The notes below the pieces were generated by a model. That model saw only the letters and a program-made list of their open reading frames with translations, was not told the DNA's origin and made no database searches. Both the position numbers and the translations under genes were made by a program. This document shows, piece after piece, positions 8,618-17,862 of a DNA stretch of 64,000 nucleotides (the first letter of the stretch is position 1; each line of letters starts with the position of its first letter). The stretch lies in NCBI RefSeq assembly GCF_000337415.1, contig NZ_AOJD01000045.1, forward strand, positions 1-64,000, read 5' to 3'. The DNA comes from Halorubrum tebenquichense DSM 14210. GTDB taxonomy: Archaea; Halobacteriota; Halobacteria; Halobacteriales; Haloferacaceae.

Positions 8618-9235
8618 ATGCTTGGCCCACTGGCGATCGTGGCGATCACGAGGATCGTGAGCCTGCCCGCGATCGCGCTCGCGACGGTCGCGACGCTGCT
8701 CATCGTCCTCATCACCTCGGTGAAGGGGACGGGGTGGGAACCCACGACCGACATCTCCGAGGAAGTGCTCGAACACCGCGCGTCCGCGGTCCCGGAGACG
8801 GAGTTCCCGGAACCCGGCAACCGCGCGGTCGGCGGCGGCGGTGGCGGCGCGGGCGCGATCCCCGCCGGCGGCGACGGCGAGGAGGGCGAACTCGAAGAGG
8901 GCGGCACCGTCAGCTCCGGCCCCGGCGACATCCCCGAAGACGAGGTCGAGTACTTCGAGGTCGAGTTCGTCAAGCAGGGCGAGACGGTCGAACTGTCGAA
9001 CGACCAGCCCATCCTCGAACAGGGCGAAGACGAGGGGTGGGACCTCCCGTACGCCTGCCGGCAGGGACAGTGCGTCTCCTGTGCCGGGCAGATCGCGGAC
9101 GGTCCCTCCGAGGACTTCGTCGAACACGACAACCAGCAGATGCTCGAGGAGGCCGAGATCGACGACGGCTACACGCTCACCTGCGTCGCGTACCCCCGCG
9201 ACTCCTTCAGCATCGAGACCGGCGAAGCGCCGTAG
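8618..9235 (+). CDS. Membrane-anchored 2Fe-2S ferredoxin
   Basis: A 205-aa protein with one N-terminal membrane helix (residues about 5-30, hydrophobic from LAIVAI to LLIVLI), an acidic Gly-rich linker (about 65-100) and a C-terminal plant-type 2Fe-2S ferredoxin domain. Cluster ligands are visible in CRQGQCVSCAGQ plus a distal Cys in LTCVAYP, the C-x4-C-x2-C...C pattern. The start is the ATG after a CGGCTCGT leader; upstream codons belong to no recognisable domain. It is probably an electron carrier attached to the cytoplasmic membrane, with an unknown partner. Confidence 0.9.
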   Translation: MLGPLAIVAITRIVSLPAIALATVATLLIVLITSVKGTGWEPTTDISEEVLEHRASAVPETEFPEPGNRAVGGGGGGAGAIPAGGDGEEGELEEGGTVSSGPGDIPEDEVEYFEVEFVKQGETVELSNDQPILEQGEDEGWDLPYACRQGQCVSCAGQIADGPSEDFVEHDNQQMLEEAEIDDGYTLTCVAYPRDSFSIETGEAP

Positions 9236-9322
9236 CTCCTCAGCGCTCCGCACTCCCGTACTCGTTTCCCGGCCCGCGCCCGCTCGCGACACCCTTTTTC
9301 GCGTCTCGCACCAACCGATCGC

Positions 9323-9661
9323 ATGACCCTCACTACGGCGCTCGTCGCCGGCGGCGGCGGCGTCGCCGTCGCCCTGATCGCCGCGGCCGTCTATCGCGAC
9401 GCCGTCCGCGTCGGCGTCGACCTCGGGACGCCGGCGCTGTGGGCCGCGCTCGTCGTCCTCACCGGCGGCGCGAGCGTCGTCACGGCGATCCTCGTCCCCG
9501 ACGCGCCCCTGCCCGGCGTCCTCGTGTTGACCGCGTTCGGCCCGCTCCTGTACCTGCTCGAACGCGACGACTCGATGCGCGGCGGCGACGCCGCCGACCC
9601 GACGCGGCTCCCGAGCCAGTCGGAGGAATCGCCAGAGAGAGGCGACGATCGCGACCGATAG
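9323..9661 (+). CDS. Small membrane protein, unrecognised
   Basis: A 112-aa protein with three predicted membrane segments: about residues 3-24, 37-60 and 65-80, the last ending in LTAFGPLLYLLERDD. A charged cytoplasmic tail of about 30 residues follows (RLPSQSEESPERGDDRDR). I do not recognise a family with certainty; the shape is that of many haloarchaeal conserved small membrane proteins. It follows the ferredoxin gene by 87 bases in the same direction, so cotranscription is possible. Confidence 0.7.
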   Translation: MTLTTALVAGGGGVAVALIAAAVYRDAVRVGVDLGTPALWAALVVLTGGASVVTAILVPDAPLPGVLVLTAFGPLLYLLERDDSMRGGDAADPTRLPSQSEESPERGDDRDR

Positions 9662-9826
9662 CGGCCTCGTGCCCGTTGCGACGGTCGCGACCGCCGCGGC
9701 CGCCGCGACCGCTCGCGGCCCGTCCGGGCGCGTTCCCGTCTCATCGACGATGACACAGTTCCTTTCCTTCTCGATCGCGGCTCCTAAACCGCAACTTTCC
9801 ATACCGTCGGGGGCGAAGGAGTGACA

Positions 9827-10162
9827 ATGAGCGACGAGAGCGACGAGAGCCTCGCGGACCGGGTCGAGCGGTGGATGGTCGGACAGATGCCGATCATCCA
9901 GATGCACGGCGGCACGAGCGTCGTGCGCGAGGCGGACCCCGACACCGGCGAGGTCGTCGTCGAACTCGGCGGCACCTGCTCCGGCTGCGGCATCTCGAAC
10001 ATCACCGCCGACAACATCCGCCGCGACCTGATCATGGACTTCGATGAGGTCGACGACGTGACGGTGCGGACCGCCTCCTCCGGCGACAACGGCGCGTCCA
10101 CCGTCGAGGGCGGCCGCGGCGGCGAACTCAAACACGAGACCGAGTCCGCGAACCACTTCTGA
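9827..10162 (+). CDS. NifU C-terminal-domain iron-sulfur scaffold protein
   Basis: A 111-aa protein matching the NifU C-terminal (Nfu) domain, with the cluster motif [16 protein letters not shown] (CxxC) and flanking strands VVVELGGTC and VDDVTVRTA. Family knowledge: Nfu proteins hold and pass on Fe-S clusters. I choose the ATG at 9827 because a GGAG lies five bases before it; an in-frame GTG two codons earlier overlaps that GGAG. The last 30 residues are a charged haloarchaeal tail. Two ferredoxins are encoded within 12 kb, but no Fe-S assembly operon is visible. Confidence 0.9.
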   Translation: MSDESDESLADRVERWMVGQMPIIQMHGGTSVVREADPDTGEVVVELGGTCSGCGISNITADNIRRDLIMDFDEVDDVTVRTASSGDNGASTVEGGRGGELKHETESANHF

Positions 10163-10218
10163 GCGCCGCGGGCCGACCCCGCACCCACTCGTCCGCTCCC
10201 GGACCTCCTCTTTATTCC

Positions 10219-13200
10219 CTACAGCGGCGTGAACGGCAGCGACGCCAGCGAGTCGGGGCCGTAGTCGAGCGCGTCCGCCTGCGAGACGCCGTCGGGCGTG
10301 ATCAGGTCGATGACGCGTGGCGCGTTGTCCGCCGCGCCCTCGCGGGCACCGCCGAAGACGAAGTCCCCGGCGTCGACCGCCACCGCCCGCAGACCGCCGC
10401 GGTCCTCCGAGCCGACGACCGGTAGCACCTCCCACTCGGAGAGGTCGCCCCCGACCGCCGACTTCGGTATCGAGACGACCGCCGTGTCCGCGTCGAAACT
10501 GGCGAACACCTCCGGCGTGCCGAGATTCGCTCCGTCGGCGTCGGTGATCCCCCTCCCGAAGCCGCTCGCGTCGACCCGGTACTGCCACGGATCGTCGAAC
10601 TCGGCTGCCAGTCCGAGGTCGTCGAGCGGTTCCGCCCGCCCGCCGTCCGCCTCGGGATCGCGCAGGTACGCGAGGAAGTAGTGCGGCGAGAAGTCGCCGC
10701 CGAACGTGTCGTACAGGTTCTCGACCTCGAACGCGAACCGGTACTCCTCGTCCGTCTCAAGCACGCGGAACGAGCGCAGGTCGAAGGCACCTTCCCGAAA
10801 CGCGCCGTTCGTCGGGTAGACGTACTCGCCGGGCCCGTCGTCGTCGCCTCGCGGGTCGGTGAACTCGCTGACCACGTCGCCGGGGGCGACCGTCACGCTC
10901 CCGGACGCCAGTTCCGTCCCGCCGTCGGCCTCGCGGACCGTCACGTCGAACGTCCCGATCCGCGAGATGCTGAAGCCGAGGTCGACCGTTTCCCCGTCGG
11001 CGTTCGGCGGGAGCCGGACGTTATCGAGCGCGGCGACCTCGCCGTCGACGAGAATCTCGACGGTGGTCCCGCCGACGAAGGCGGCGTCGTTGGAGCCGGT
11101 CCCCGTGACGAACGACTCACCGAGGTCGGCCTCGTCGGCGATCGACACGGCGATCGACTGCTCCGGCCGCTCGTACTCGGGGAGCCGGTTGATCCCGCGC
11201 CCCCGAGCCGGGCGCAGCCTGACCGCGGTGCCCCCGCTCGGAGCCAGCGACGCCAGTAGGGTCGACCCCGGCGCGACGACCGCCTCGTCGATGCGGACCC
11301 CGGTCGGGTCGGCGTCGACGCCAGCGCCGAGCGCGTCGGAGTAGATCTCGGCGACGTACTTCGGACCGTTTCGACCGTTGCCGTTGCCGTTTCCACGGCC
11401 GTTGCCGTTCTCGTTTCCGCGTCCGTTGCCGTTGCCGTTTCCACGGCCGTTGCCGTTCCCGCCGCTCTTGGACTTCCCGTTCCCTCGCCCCGGCGTGTCG
11501 CCCGAACTGCCGGGCGTGTCGCCCGAACTGCCGGGCGCGAGGAAGTCGAGGGGCACGTCGACCGCGCGGCCGTTTCCGTCGGTCATGACGCCGAGGAACC
11601 ACTCGTCGCCGTGGCGGCGGGCGATCGCGAGGTACTCGCCGATCGCGGAGCCGACGACGCGGGTCTCGTCCCAGCCCGCGGCCGGGACCGACTCGATGAA
11701 CCCGAACTCCGCTTCGGCGTCGAAGTTCTCGTTTTCGGGCTCGTACCCCTCGTACTCGGCCGGAATCGGCGACGGTTCGCCGACCTCGGTGACCGCGACC
11801 GCGTTGAGGTTGAACCCGCCCACGTCGCCGACGAACCCGTCGTCGCCGTCGTCGTACGCCAGTTCGATCGCGACCTCGTTGTCGCCGGCCGCCAGTTCGA
11901 CCTCGGTCGTGAACACCCGCCAGTCGTCCCAGTAGTCGGTGAACGGCGGCTCGATCGTCCGCGTCTCATCGTTGACGCGCAGCGTGGCCCGCGGCCCGCC
12001 GGCGTCGATCACGCGGCCGGCGTTCTCCTCGCCGTCGCTCGCGTACCGGAGGTGGAGGTCGTAGCTCCCGGCCGCGGGAACGTCGCGGACCTCATAGGCG
12101 ACCGACGACCCGCTCGGCGCGCGGTTGGGGTCGACGGCGACGAAGTTGGTGCCGAAGGCGTCGCGCCACGAGTCGTCGGTGACCAGCCCGTCGCGGTCGC
12201 CGGCGGCGGCGTGGAGCCCCTCGCCCACCTCGAACGTCTCGTCGACGTACCCCTCGATCCGGTCGGCCGCCATCTGGAGGCCGCTGAGGTACGTCGGGTA
12301 CATCGCGAGCTGTTTCGCCCGCGTCGTCTGGACTTGGTCGCCTCTGTCGTCGCCGAAGGTGAGGTCGAAGATGCCCGGCTGGAAGCTCACGGGGCCGGCG
12401 AGGTTCCGCGTGAACGGGAGCGTGACGTGGTGGTCGCGGCCGACGTTCGAGCCGAGCTGGCCGAACCCGTCGTACTCCTGCGCCTTCACGACCTCGCGGT
12501 TCGCCACGTTCGGGTAGGTGCGGATCTCGCCGGTCGGCTTGATCCCCTCGTGGATCTCCAGCAGCTGGCGGTTCGCGGCCGCCTCGCGGATCACCAGCCG
12601 GTGGTGGTTCACCGCGAGCTGGTTGTGCTGGTTGTGGGTCGGCTCTGCGCCGTCGCCGTCGATGCCGAGGCCCGGGTCCGAGACGTAGCCGTTCTTGATC
12701 GAGTTGATCCCCGTCTCGTCGTAGCCCGCGAAGACGTCCTCGTCGAGGATCGCGGACTCGTACCCCGGGAGGTTCCCCGCGGTCTCGTTGTGGATCGTCA
12801 TCTCCACCGGGTCGGTGAGCCCGGCACCGAAGTCGGTCACCTCGCGCACGTCGAAGTCCGGGGAGGAGTCGTCGACGCCGAAGCCGAAGCCGCTCCCGTC
12901 CCCCGGGTAGGTGTCCCAGCCCTCGTTCCACCCCTCGACGAGGACGCCGTCGATCCCGTTTTCGCTCGCGAAGCGCATGTACCGCTTCATCCGCTCGGTG
13001 CGAGCGCCGTGGACGTAGGCCGCGGGGTTCCCGCCCCCGCCCGCGACCTCGTCGTCGGTCTTGTACTCCCAGTTCGCCTGCCCCGCGATCATCGTCCACC
13101 AGATTCCGACGTACTTGCGGGGCTCGATCCAGTCGGTGTCCGGCTCACCGCCCGCTCCCGCCGGGAGCGCCTCCTCGTCGAGCGGGTCGGAGAGCAGCGG

Positions 13201-14181
13201 GACCAACTGCGACTCGATCAACTCGCCCGGGCGGTCGGCGACCTGGATCGTTCGCCACGGCGTCGCCGCCGGCGGCTCCAGCGACGCCTTGCTCCCCTCC
13301 GGCAGCGGCGTGAGTTCGGTCGCGAACGCGGTCCCGCCGCCGTCGTCGCGCGGCGCGAGCGTCGCGGCCGCGTAGTCGTCGAGGTTCGCCTCGTGGACGC
13401 TGAGGTACGCGTCGCCGGCGTCGACCGTGAGCGGCGTGTGCGCGCCGCGCCGCATCGGCGTGCCCGTCGGCCGCCGGTCCTCGCTCCCGCCGGGAATCTC
13501 CGAGAGCGGCGTCTCCGCGTACTCCTGTTCGAACCGCGGGTTCGTCACCCTGTTTTCGATCCACCACGCGGTGTAGTCGTCCGCGAAGTCGACGCCGGTG
13601 TTCTCAGAAACGACCACCGCCCGCCCCTGATTGCTCGCGAACCCCTCGCCGAGGACGACTCGGAGGCCGACCCCGTCGTCGAAGACGCGGACCTGAAGCG
13701 TCGCCGTCCGGCCGCCGTCTCCGTCGTCGTCGGCCGCCGCGTCCGTGAGGCCGACGCTGAGGGCGTTGTACTCGGCGGCGACCTCGTCGGTCGCGCCCCA
13801 CACCGGCTCCCACGCCTCGGTCGAGACCGCTCGGATCGTTCCCGTCACCGCCACGGGGCCGGCCTCGCCGGCGGCGCTCGCTCCGAACGCCGCCTGATTG
13901 CCGAAGTCGAACCCGAGCGTCGACGGCTCCACGTAGGTCGTCCCGTCGCGCGCGACCTCGTAGGTCGGGACCCCGTCGCCGACGTCGACCGTGACCGCGA
14001 TCGACCCGTCCGGCGACGCGATCGTCTGAACCGGGTCGTCCGCGTCGTTGGCTACCCGCGCGGCGTCGTCGGCCGCCACGGTCCCGGAGTACCCGGCCGC
14101 GGCCACCAGCGCCCCCACGCTCCCCAGGAACCCCCGTCGCGTCGTCCCATCGAACGTTTGCTGTGATCGTTTCTCACGCAT
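10219..14181 (-). CDS. Secreted multidomain GH97 alpha-glucosidase-like enzyme
   Basis: A 1320-aa Tat-exported protein (signal TTRRGFLGSVGALVAAAG, residues about 13-30). GH97 N-terminal domain about 50-330. Catalytic barrel about 350-680, with YVGIWWTM, GVLVEGWNEGWD, an IHEGIKPTGEIRTYPN stretch and a QEYD. The two Glu residues in HEG and QEY are 24 apart, the spacing I recall for the inverting SusB enzyme. A CBM6/35-like beta-sandwich follows (about 690-795). GH97_C (about 830-950) is split by an Asn/Gly-rich run. An Ig-like part comes next (about 985-1100), then a module resembling the glucodextranase C-terminal binding domain (about 1104-1320, FTDPRGDDDGPGEYVYP). It likely releases glucose from extracellular alpha-glucans; the exact linkage is unknown. 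A small palindrome precedes the gene. Confidence 0.9.
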   Translation of the reverse strand: MREKRSQQTFDGTTRRGFLGSVGALVAAAGYSGTVAADDAARVANDADDPVQTIASPDGSIAVTVDVGDGVPTYEVARDGTTYVEPSTLGFDFGNQAAFGASAAGEAGPVAVTGTIRAVSTEAWEPVWGATDEVAAEYNALSVGLTDAAADDDGDGGRTATLQVRVFDDGVGLRVVLGEGFASNQGRAVVVSENTGVDFADDYTAWWIENRVTNPRFEQEYAETPLSEIPGGSEDRRPTGTPMRRGAHTPLTVDAGDAYLSVHEANLDDYAAATLAPRDDGGGTAFATELTPLPEGSKASLEPPAATPWRTIQVADRPGELIESQLVPLLSDPLDEEALPAGAGGEPDTDWIEPRKYVGIWWTMIAGQANWEYKTDDEVAGGGGNPAAYVHGARTERMKRYMRFASENGIDGVLVEGWNEGWDTYPGDGSGFGFGVDDSSPDFDVREVTDFGAGLTDPVEMTIHNETAGNLPGYESAILDEDVFAGYDETGINSIKNGYVSDPGLGIDGDGAEPTHNQHNQLAVNHHRLVIREAAANRQLLEIHEGIKPTGEIRTYPNVANREVVKAQEYDGFGQLGSNVGRDHHVTLPFTRNLAGPVSFQPGIFDLTFGDDRGDQVQTTRAKQLAMYPTYLSGLQMAADRIEGYVDETFEVGEGLHAAAGDRDGLVTDDSWRDAFGTNFVAVDPNRAPSGSSVAYEVRDVPAAGSYDLHLRYASDGEENAGRVIDAGGPRATLRVNDETRTIEPPFTDYWDDWRVFTTEVELAAGDNEVAIELAYDDGDDGFVGDVGGFNLNAVAVTEVGEPSPIPAEYEGYEPENENFDAEAEFGFIESVPAAGWDETRVVGSAIGEYLAIARRHGDEWFLGVMTDGNGRAVDVPLDFLAPGSSGDTPGSSGDTPGRGNGKSKSGGNGNGRGNGNGNGRGNENGNGRGNGNGNGRNGPKYVAEIYSDALGAGVDADPTGVRIDEAVVAPGSTLLASLAPSGGTAVRLRPARGRGINRLPEYERPEQSIAVSIADEADLGESFVTGTGSNDAAFVGGTTVEILVDGEVAALDNVRLPPNADGETVDLGFSISRIGTFDVTVREADGGTELASGSVTVAPGDVVSEFTDPRGDDDGPGEYVYPTNGAFREGAFDLRSFRVLETDEEYRFAFEVENLYDTFGGDFSPHYFLAYLRDPEADGGRAEPLDDLGLAAEFDDPWQYRVDASGFGRGITDADGANLGTPEVFASFDADTAVVSIPKSAVGGDLSEWEVLPVVGSEDRGGLRAVAVDAGDFVFGGAREGAADNAPRVIDLITPDGVSQADALDYGPDSLASLPFTPL
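11375..11458 (-). repeat. 48-base-period repeat coding the Asn/Gly linker of the GH97 protein
   Basis: A block of about 36 bases starting CCGTTGCCGTTGCCGTTTCC occurs at 11375-11410 and again at 11423-11458. On the coding strand it gives NGNGRGN-type residues. Next to it the 20-base unit CGGCGTGTCGCCCGAACTGC is repeated, coding two SSGDTPG units. It is prone to slippage, so linker length should vary between strains. Confidence 0.8.
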
Positions 14182-14206
14182 TCCGTCCGCACCGTGTATA
14201 CGATGA

Positions 14207-14222
14207 ACAATAATGCTATTGT
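14207..14222. promoter_or_regulatory. Palindrome upstream of the GH97 gene (candidate operator/promoter)
   Basis: ACAATA (14207-14212) and TATTGT (14217-14222) form a perfect 6+6 inverted repeat with a 4-base spacer. It lies 26-41 bases before the GH97 ATG, where a TATA element would sit for a leaderless transcript. A regulator bound here would block the promoter; sugar-responsive control is inferred. Confidence 0.4.
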
Positions 14223-14279
14223 AACGGAACGAAGTGATTGAATTGCGAAACGACCGAGTCGATCGGTCGCCGCCCCCGC

Positions 14280-15806
14280 CTACAAGGCGTTCCCCAGCGC
14301 CGACGCGACGCTCCGCGCCTTCTCGGCCAGCGGCTCGGGGACCGCCCCGGCCGCGACCGCCTCGTCGAGTTCGTCGTCGTCGACGCGCTCGACGGTCCCG
14401 TCGGGGCGTTTCACCACGTCGACGTGGAGGTCCACGTAGCGGGCCGCGCCCGGGAACACCTCCACCGGCGTGCAGACGTTGACGTAGGTCCCGCGGACGG
14501 TCCCGTCGCGGCCGCGATAGGTCGTCGGGTACCACCAGCGGCCCTCCTTCAGGCTCGTCTCGGCCACGTCGCCCGCCTCGCGGTCGACGCCGAGGCCGTC
14601 GTAGGTCCCGCCGCCGGTCATCTCCCGTTCGACGGTCACGCCCCCGTCGGCGTCGACGTCGGTGACCGTCCCCTCGCCGAGGGTGATCAGCCGGCCGTCC
14701 GGCTTCCCGTGGTCGATCCGGAGCGCGTCGCCCTCGCGCGGACCGAAGGCGTCGCTCACGACCGCGAACGGGAACGCGGCGTCGGGGTCGGGGTCACAGA
14801 GCGCCTCCGCGAGGTCGACGCCGGCCGAGGCGTCCGACGACCCCGCCTTCACGCGGTGGTGTCCCGGCATCGTCGCGGTCGCGGTCCGGCGCGCGTCGTC
14901 GAGCCCGAACCGGCTCTCGCGGCCGAACCAGACCCAGACGCCGGCGTTCGGCGCGGCGGTCGGCGCGTCGCGGAGCCGGGACCGGCCGTCGAGCACCCCG
15001 AGGGCGGACCCGCCCGCGGGACCGTCCGCGTCGCCGTCGTCGATCACTCCGCTCCCCTCGCCGTCGCCGCTCGCCGCGCGCAGCGCTTCCGCGGCCTCGA
15101 CCGCGTCGTCGAGCCCGGCGGTCAGCGCCTCCGTGTCGGCGTCGACGGCCGGCGGCCGCCACACCGCCCGCCAGCCCGCCGGCGGTTCGAGGCCGAGCAG
15201 GTCGAGCATCCCCGACAGCTCCCGGGCGGCCTCCTCGTTCCGCACGTCGACCCGCGTTCCCGACCCCGGTTCGAGCGCGACGAGGCCGCCGCCGACCCGC
15301 AGCTCCCCAGACAGCTCGGGGCGGCGGTCGGTCCACGGCGCGGCCGACTCCCGCACCTGAACGCGCACGGGGTCGCCCGTCTCCACGCGGGCGTCGACGT
15401 CGCCGTACGGCAGGTACCCCTCGGGGGTTCCCGCGGGCGAGCCGGCTCCCTCACCCTCGTCGCCGACGCGGAGCCGGACCACCGCGCCGCCGCCGAGCGT
15501 CTCCGTCACCTCGCCGTCGAGGACGGTCCCGGGCGGGGTCGGGTCCGGCCACGCGAGCGCGTCGCGGCCGACGTCCGTCAGCAGGTCCCGGACCGCCTCG
15601 ACCGCGTCCCGGTCGCCGCTCGCGCCGACGCCCTGTCGGTCCGCGCTCGTCTCGATCCGGACGTCCGGCGGCTCGGTCCCGAACGCGGCGTCGAACCGCC
15701 GGCGGATCGGCGGCGAGGCGTCGACCACCTCGTGTCCGGCGTCGAGCAGGCGCGCCGTGAGCGCCGTGGCGTAGATGCCGCGGACCCGGACCCGCGACAT
15801 CGTCAC
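14280..15806 (-). CDS. fau-1: Probable ribonuclease FAU-1
   Basis: A 508-aa protein of the archaeal FAU-1 (RNA-binding protein AU-1) family. The N-terminal half has RNase E/G-like character with an S1-like strand pattern (TVLDGEVTETLGGGAVVRL), a GYLPYGDVD segment and PGHHRVKAGS. The C-terminal part (about 390-490) is a DUF402-type domain: RWWYPTTYRGRDGTVRGTYVNV followed by YVDLHVDVVKRPDG. Family knowledge: FAU-1 of Pyrococcus binds AU-rich RNA and was linked to 5S rRNA maturation. The start is the ATG whose ATGA overlaps the stop of the upstream small gene, implying coupled translation. Confidence 0.9.
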   Translation of the reverse strand: MTMSRVRVRGIYATALTARLLDAGHEVVDASPPIRRRFDAAFGTEPPDVRIETSADRQGVGASGDRDAVEAVRDLLTDVGRDALAWPDPTPPGTVLDGEVTETLGGGAVVRLRVGDEGEGAGSPAGTPEGYLPYGDVDARVETGDPVRVQVRESAAPWTDRRPELSGELRVGGGLVALEPGSGTRVDVRNEEAARELSGMLDLLGLEPPAGWRAVWRPPAVDADTEALTAGLDDAVEAAEALRAASGDGEGSGVIDDGDADGPAGGSALGVLDGRSRLRDAPTAAPNAGVWVWFGRESRFGLDDARRTATATMPGHHRVKAGSSDASAGVDLAEALCDPDPDAAFPFAVVSDAFGPREGDALRIDHGKPDGRLITLGEGTVTDVDADGGVTVEREMTGGGTYDGLGVDREAGDVAETSLKEGRWWYPTTYRGRDGTVRGTYVNVCTPVEVFPGAARYVDLHVDVVKRPDGTVERVDDDELDEAVAAGAVPEPLAEKARSVASALGNAL

Positions 15807-16213
15807 AGCGCCCCGCGCTCGCGCGCGAAGCGGACTCGGTCGTTCACCGTGTCGCCGAGCGTCAGTTCCACGACGACGGGCTCGGCGTCGGCCGACTCCT
15901 CGCCCGTTCCGGCCTCTCGGAGGATCCGACCGCCCTCGACCGGGACGCCCCAGCCGTCGAGCGAGAGGTAGCCGCGGAGGTCGCTCCCGTGGGTGAACAG
16001 GTCGACCTCGGCGGTCGGGTGTTCCTGGACCGTCGCCGCGCCGTGGGCCATCTCCATGTCCGAGTAGTAGGGGCCGTCGGGCGCGAAGAAGTCGGTCAGC
16101 GCCTCGGCGTCCGCCGCGACCAACTCCGCGACGCGGTCCGAGGCGTCGGCGATCGCGTCCGCGTCCAGCCCGGCCTCGCGGAGGGCCCGCTGGGTCCGCT
16201 GGTCGAAGTGCAT
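15803..16213 (-). CDS. Haloarchaeal conserved protein (DUF7532-like) upstream of FAU-1
   Basis: A 136-aa acidic soluble protein starting MHFDQRTQRALREAGLDADA. It contains a helical N-terminal half and a beta-rich C-terminal half (VELTLGDTVNDRVRFARERG). I recall similar haloarchaeal proteins under DUF7532 but cannot verify this. Its stop overlaps the FAU-1 start by ATGA, so the two are made together, which hints at an RNA-related role. The start is the ATG at 16211-16213; the open frame further upstream is only high-GC readthrough. Confidence 0.7.
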   Translation of the reverse strand: MHFDQRTQRALREAGLDADAIADASDRVAELVAADAEALTDFFAPDGPYYSDMEMAHGAATVQEHPTAEVDLFTHGSDLRGYLSLDGWGVPVEGGRILREAGTGEESADAEPVVVELTLGDTVNDRVRFARERGAL

Positions 16214-16312
16214 ACCCCGGCGTTCGGGTGCCGCGGTTTCAACTCTGTCGGCTCCGTTGGAATCCCCTTCCGGGAAATAACAGGCTGTGAAACGACCGAT
16301 CGATGGCAACTG

Positions 16313-16620
16313 CTTATAACCCGGAGCTTTCGTGTTTGGTGTTGGTGGGATAAATGGGATCGGCGCTGGCGCGGTGAACACGTCCGAAGCCCCAGCCGCG
16401 AGGCGGTCAGACGCTCGCTGCGCGCCTCACTCGGTCGCTGTCGCTCCCTCGTTCGGTGCTTACGTCGCCTCTGACCGCCTCGCGGCTGCCCCTTCGATTC
16501 CCGCCCCGCACCGCAACCGCACCTCACGCCTCCCCAGCCTCGTCGCTCACTCCGTTCGCGACTCCCTCGCGCGGCGCTCCTCACGCCCTTAAAAGGGCGC
16601 TCGGAGGCGCGCGCCACCGC
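16313..16620 (+). repeat. Dispersed structured element, copy B
   Basis: Core similarity starts at about 16376 (GAACACGTCCGAAGCCCCAG); a CTTATAAC box at 16313 may be the left end. Stem P1 pairs CAGCCGCGAGGCGGTCAGA (16393-16411) with TCTGACCGCCTCGCGGCTG (16470-16488), 19 perfect pairs. Several positions differ from copies C and D, each with the matching change on the other arm. P2 is short, GTCGC (16542-16546) with GCGAC (16558-16562). P3 has GCCC/GGGC closed by TTAAAA. No TTATAA is seen at its right end. It lies between divergent genes. Confidence 0.85.
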
Positions 16621-16809
16621 ACCGCAGATCGGTTGTCCGTCTCTCTGTATTGACCGACAGCAAGTCCCCCATATCACGTGTTGAAGAGTTCAACGGAGCC
16701 ACTCTGTCGTCTCACTCGGGATCTACAGATCCGTCCGGCAGCCTCGTGTCTCCGGCGTTCGGCCGGCCCGCGCCCACCGGTTAAGTCACCGGGGGACAAA
16801 CCGGCACGC

Positions 16810-17820
16810 ATGCCAGCAGACGAGGACCCGATCGCGTCCCGGGCCGACGACGACCGCGACCTCTACGACGTCGCGACCTGGGAAGAGCGGACGTCCCTCG
16901 ACGGGCTGTCGGTCGCGCTGTACTGGCTGCTCACCCGCTCGGCCAAGGCCGGCCTCCTCCTCGTCGCGCTCCTGATCCTCCTCGCGATCCTCGGCTCGTT
17001 CGGGCTGGGACTGCTCTTCGACCCCGCGATCGCGGTCCTCCTCGGCCTCTCCGTGGTCCCCGCGCTCGGCCTGGCGGCGTACGTGTACGTCTCCGACGTC
17101 ACGACCGCCGAGCCGCTGTCGCTGCTCGTCGCCACGTTCCTGTTGTCGATCCTCACCGCGACGTTCGCGGCGGTGCTGAACGACGTCCTCCAGCCGTACT
17201 TCCGGCCGTTCGGCTTCCTCGGACTCGTGCTCTTCTTCTTCGTCGTCGTCGGGCCGGTCGAGGAGTCGGTGAAGCTGCTCGCCGTGCGGCTGTACGCGTA
17301 CACCGACGCCCGGTTCGACGCCGTCATCGACGGGGCCGTCTACGGTGCCATCGCCGGTCTCGGCTTCGTCGTCATCGAGAACCTCGTGTACATCGCCCAG
17401 AACGTCGAGATATCGGAGCTGACGGTCGGCGTCGCGGCGCTCGGAGCCGGCGACGGCATCGCGGCGCTCCGGGCGCTCGCGGGGCCGGGCCACGTGATCT
17501 ACTCGGGGTTCGCGGGCTACTACCTCGGATTGGCGAAGTTCAACCCCGGGAACCGCGGCCCCATCGTCGTCAAGGGGCTCGTGCTTGCGGCGGCGATCCA
17601 CGGCCTGTACAACACCCTCGTCGGGCCGGTGACGGCCGTCGCCTCGGGGCTGTTCGGCGTCCCGCAGGTGCTCGCGCTGTTCGGGTTCGTCCTCGTCTTT
17701 CAGGGCGCGTTCGGCTACGTCCTCCTCCGGAAGATCCGCCGGTACCGCGACACCTTCCTCGAGACGCGCGACGCGGTCGACCCCGACGTCGAGCCGGAGC
17801 TGGACGAGTTCGAACAGTAG
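16810..17820 (+). CDS. PrsW family intramembrane metalloprotease
   Basis: A 336-aa polytopic membrane protein with about eight hydrophobic segments. The PrsW signature is complete: E151-E152...K155 in GPVEESVKLLA, E190-N191 in GFVVIENLVYIAQN, His228 in GPGHVIYSG and His264 in AAIHGLYNTL. Family knowledge: bacterial PrsW cleaves membrane anti-sigma factors within the membrane; archaeal substrates are unknown because archaea lack sigma factors. The start is the ATG at 16810, which leaves a short acidic cytoplasmic N-terminus before the first helix. It is followed convergently by the glucokinase gene. Confidence 0.9.
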   Translation: MPADEDPIASRADDDRDLYDVATWEERTSLDGLSVALYWLLTRSAKAGLLLVALLILLAILGSFGLGLLFDPAIAVLLGLSVVPALGLAAYVYVSDVTTAEPLSLLVATFLLSILTATFAAVLNDVLQPYFRPFGFLGLVLFFFVVVGPVEESVKLLAVRLYAYTDARFDAVIDGAVYGAIAGLGFVVIENLVYIAQNVEISELTVGVAALGAGDGIAALRALAGPGHVIYSGFAGYYLGLAKFNPGNRGPIVVKGLVLAAAIHGLYNTLVGPVTAVASGLFGVPQVLALFGFVLVFQGAFGYVLLRKIRRYRDTFLETRDAVDPDVEPELDEFEQ

Positions 17821-17862
17821 CGCCGGCGGCCGTCGGCCGCAGCCGGTCCCGCTTTCCCGCCG

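Noticed and set aside
11375-11458. Regular repeats resembling a CRISPR array
   Set aside because: Only two units, no unique spacers, in frame within the GH97 gene and coding an Asn/Gly linker.
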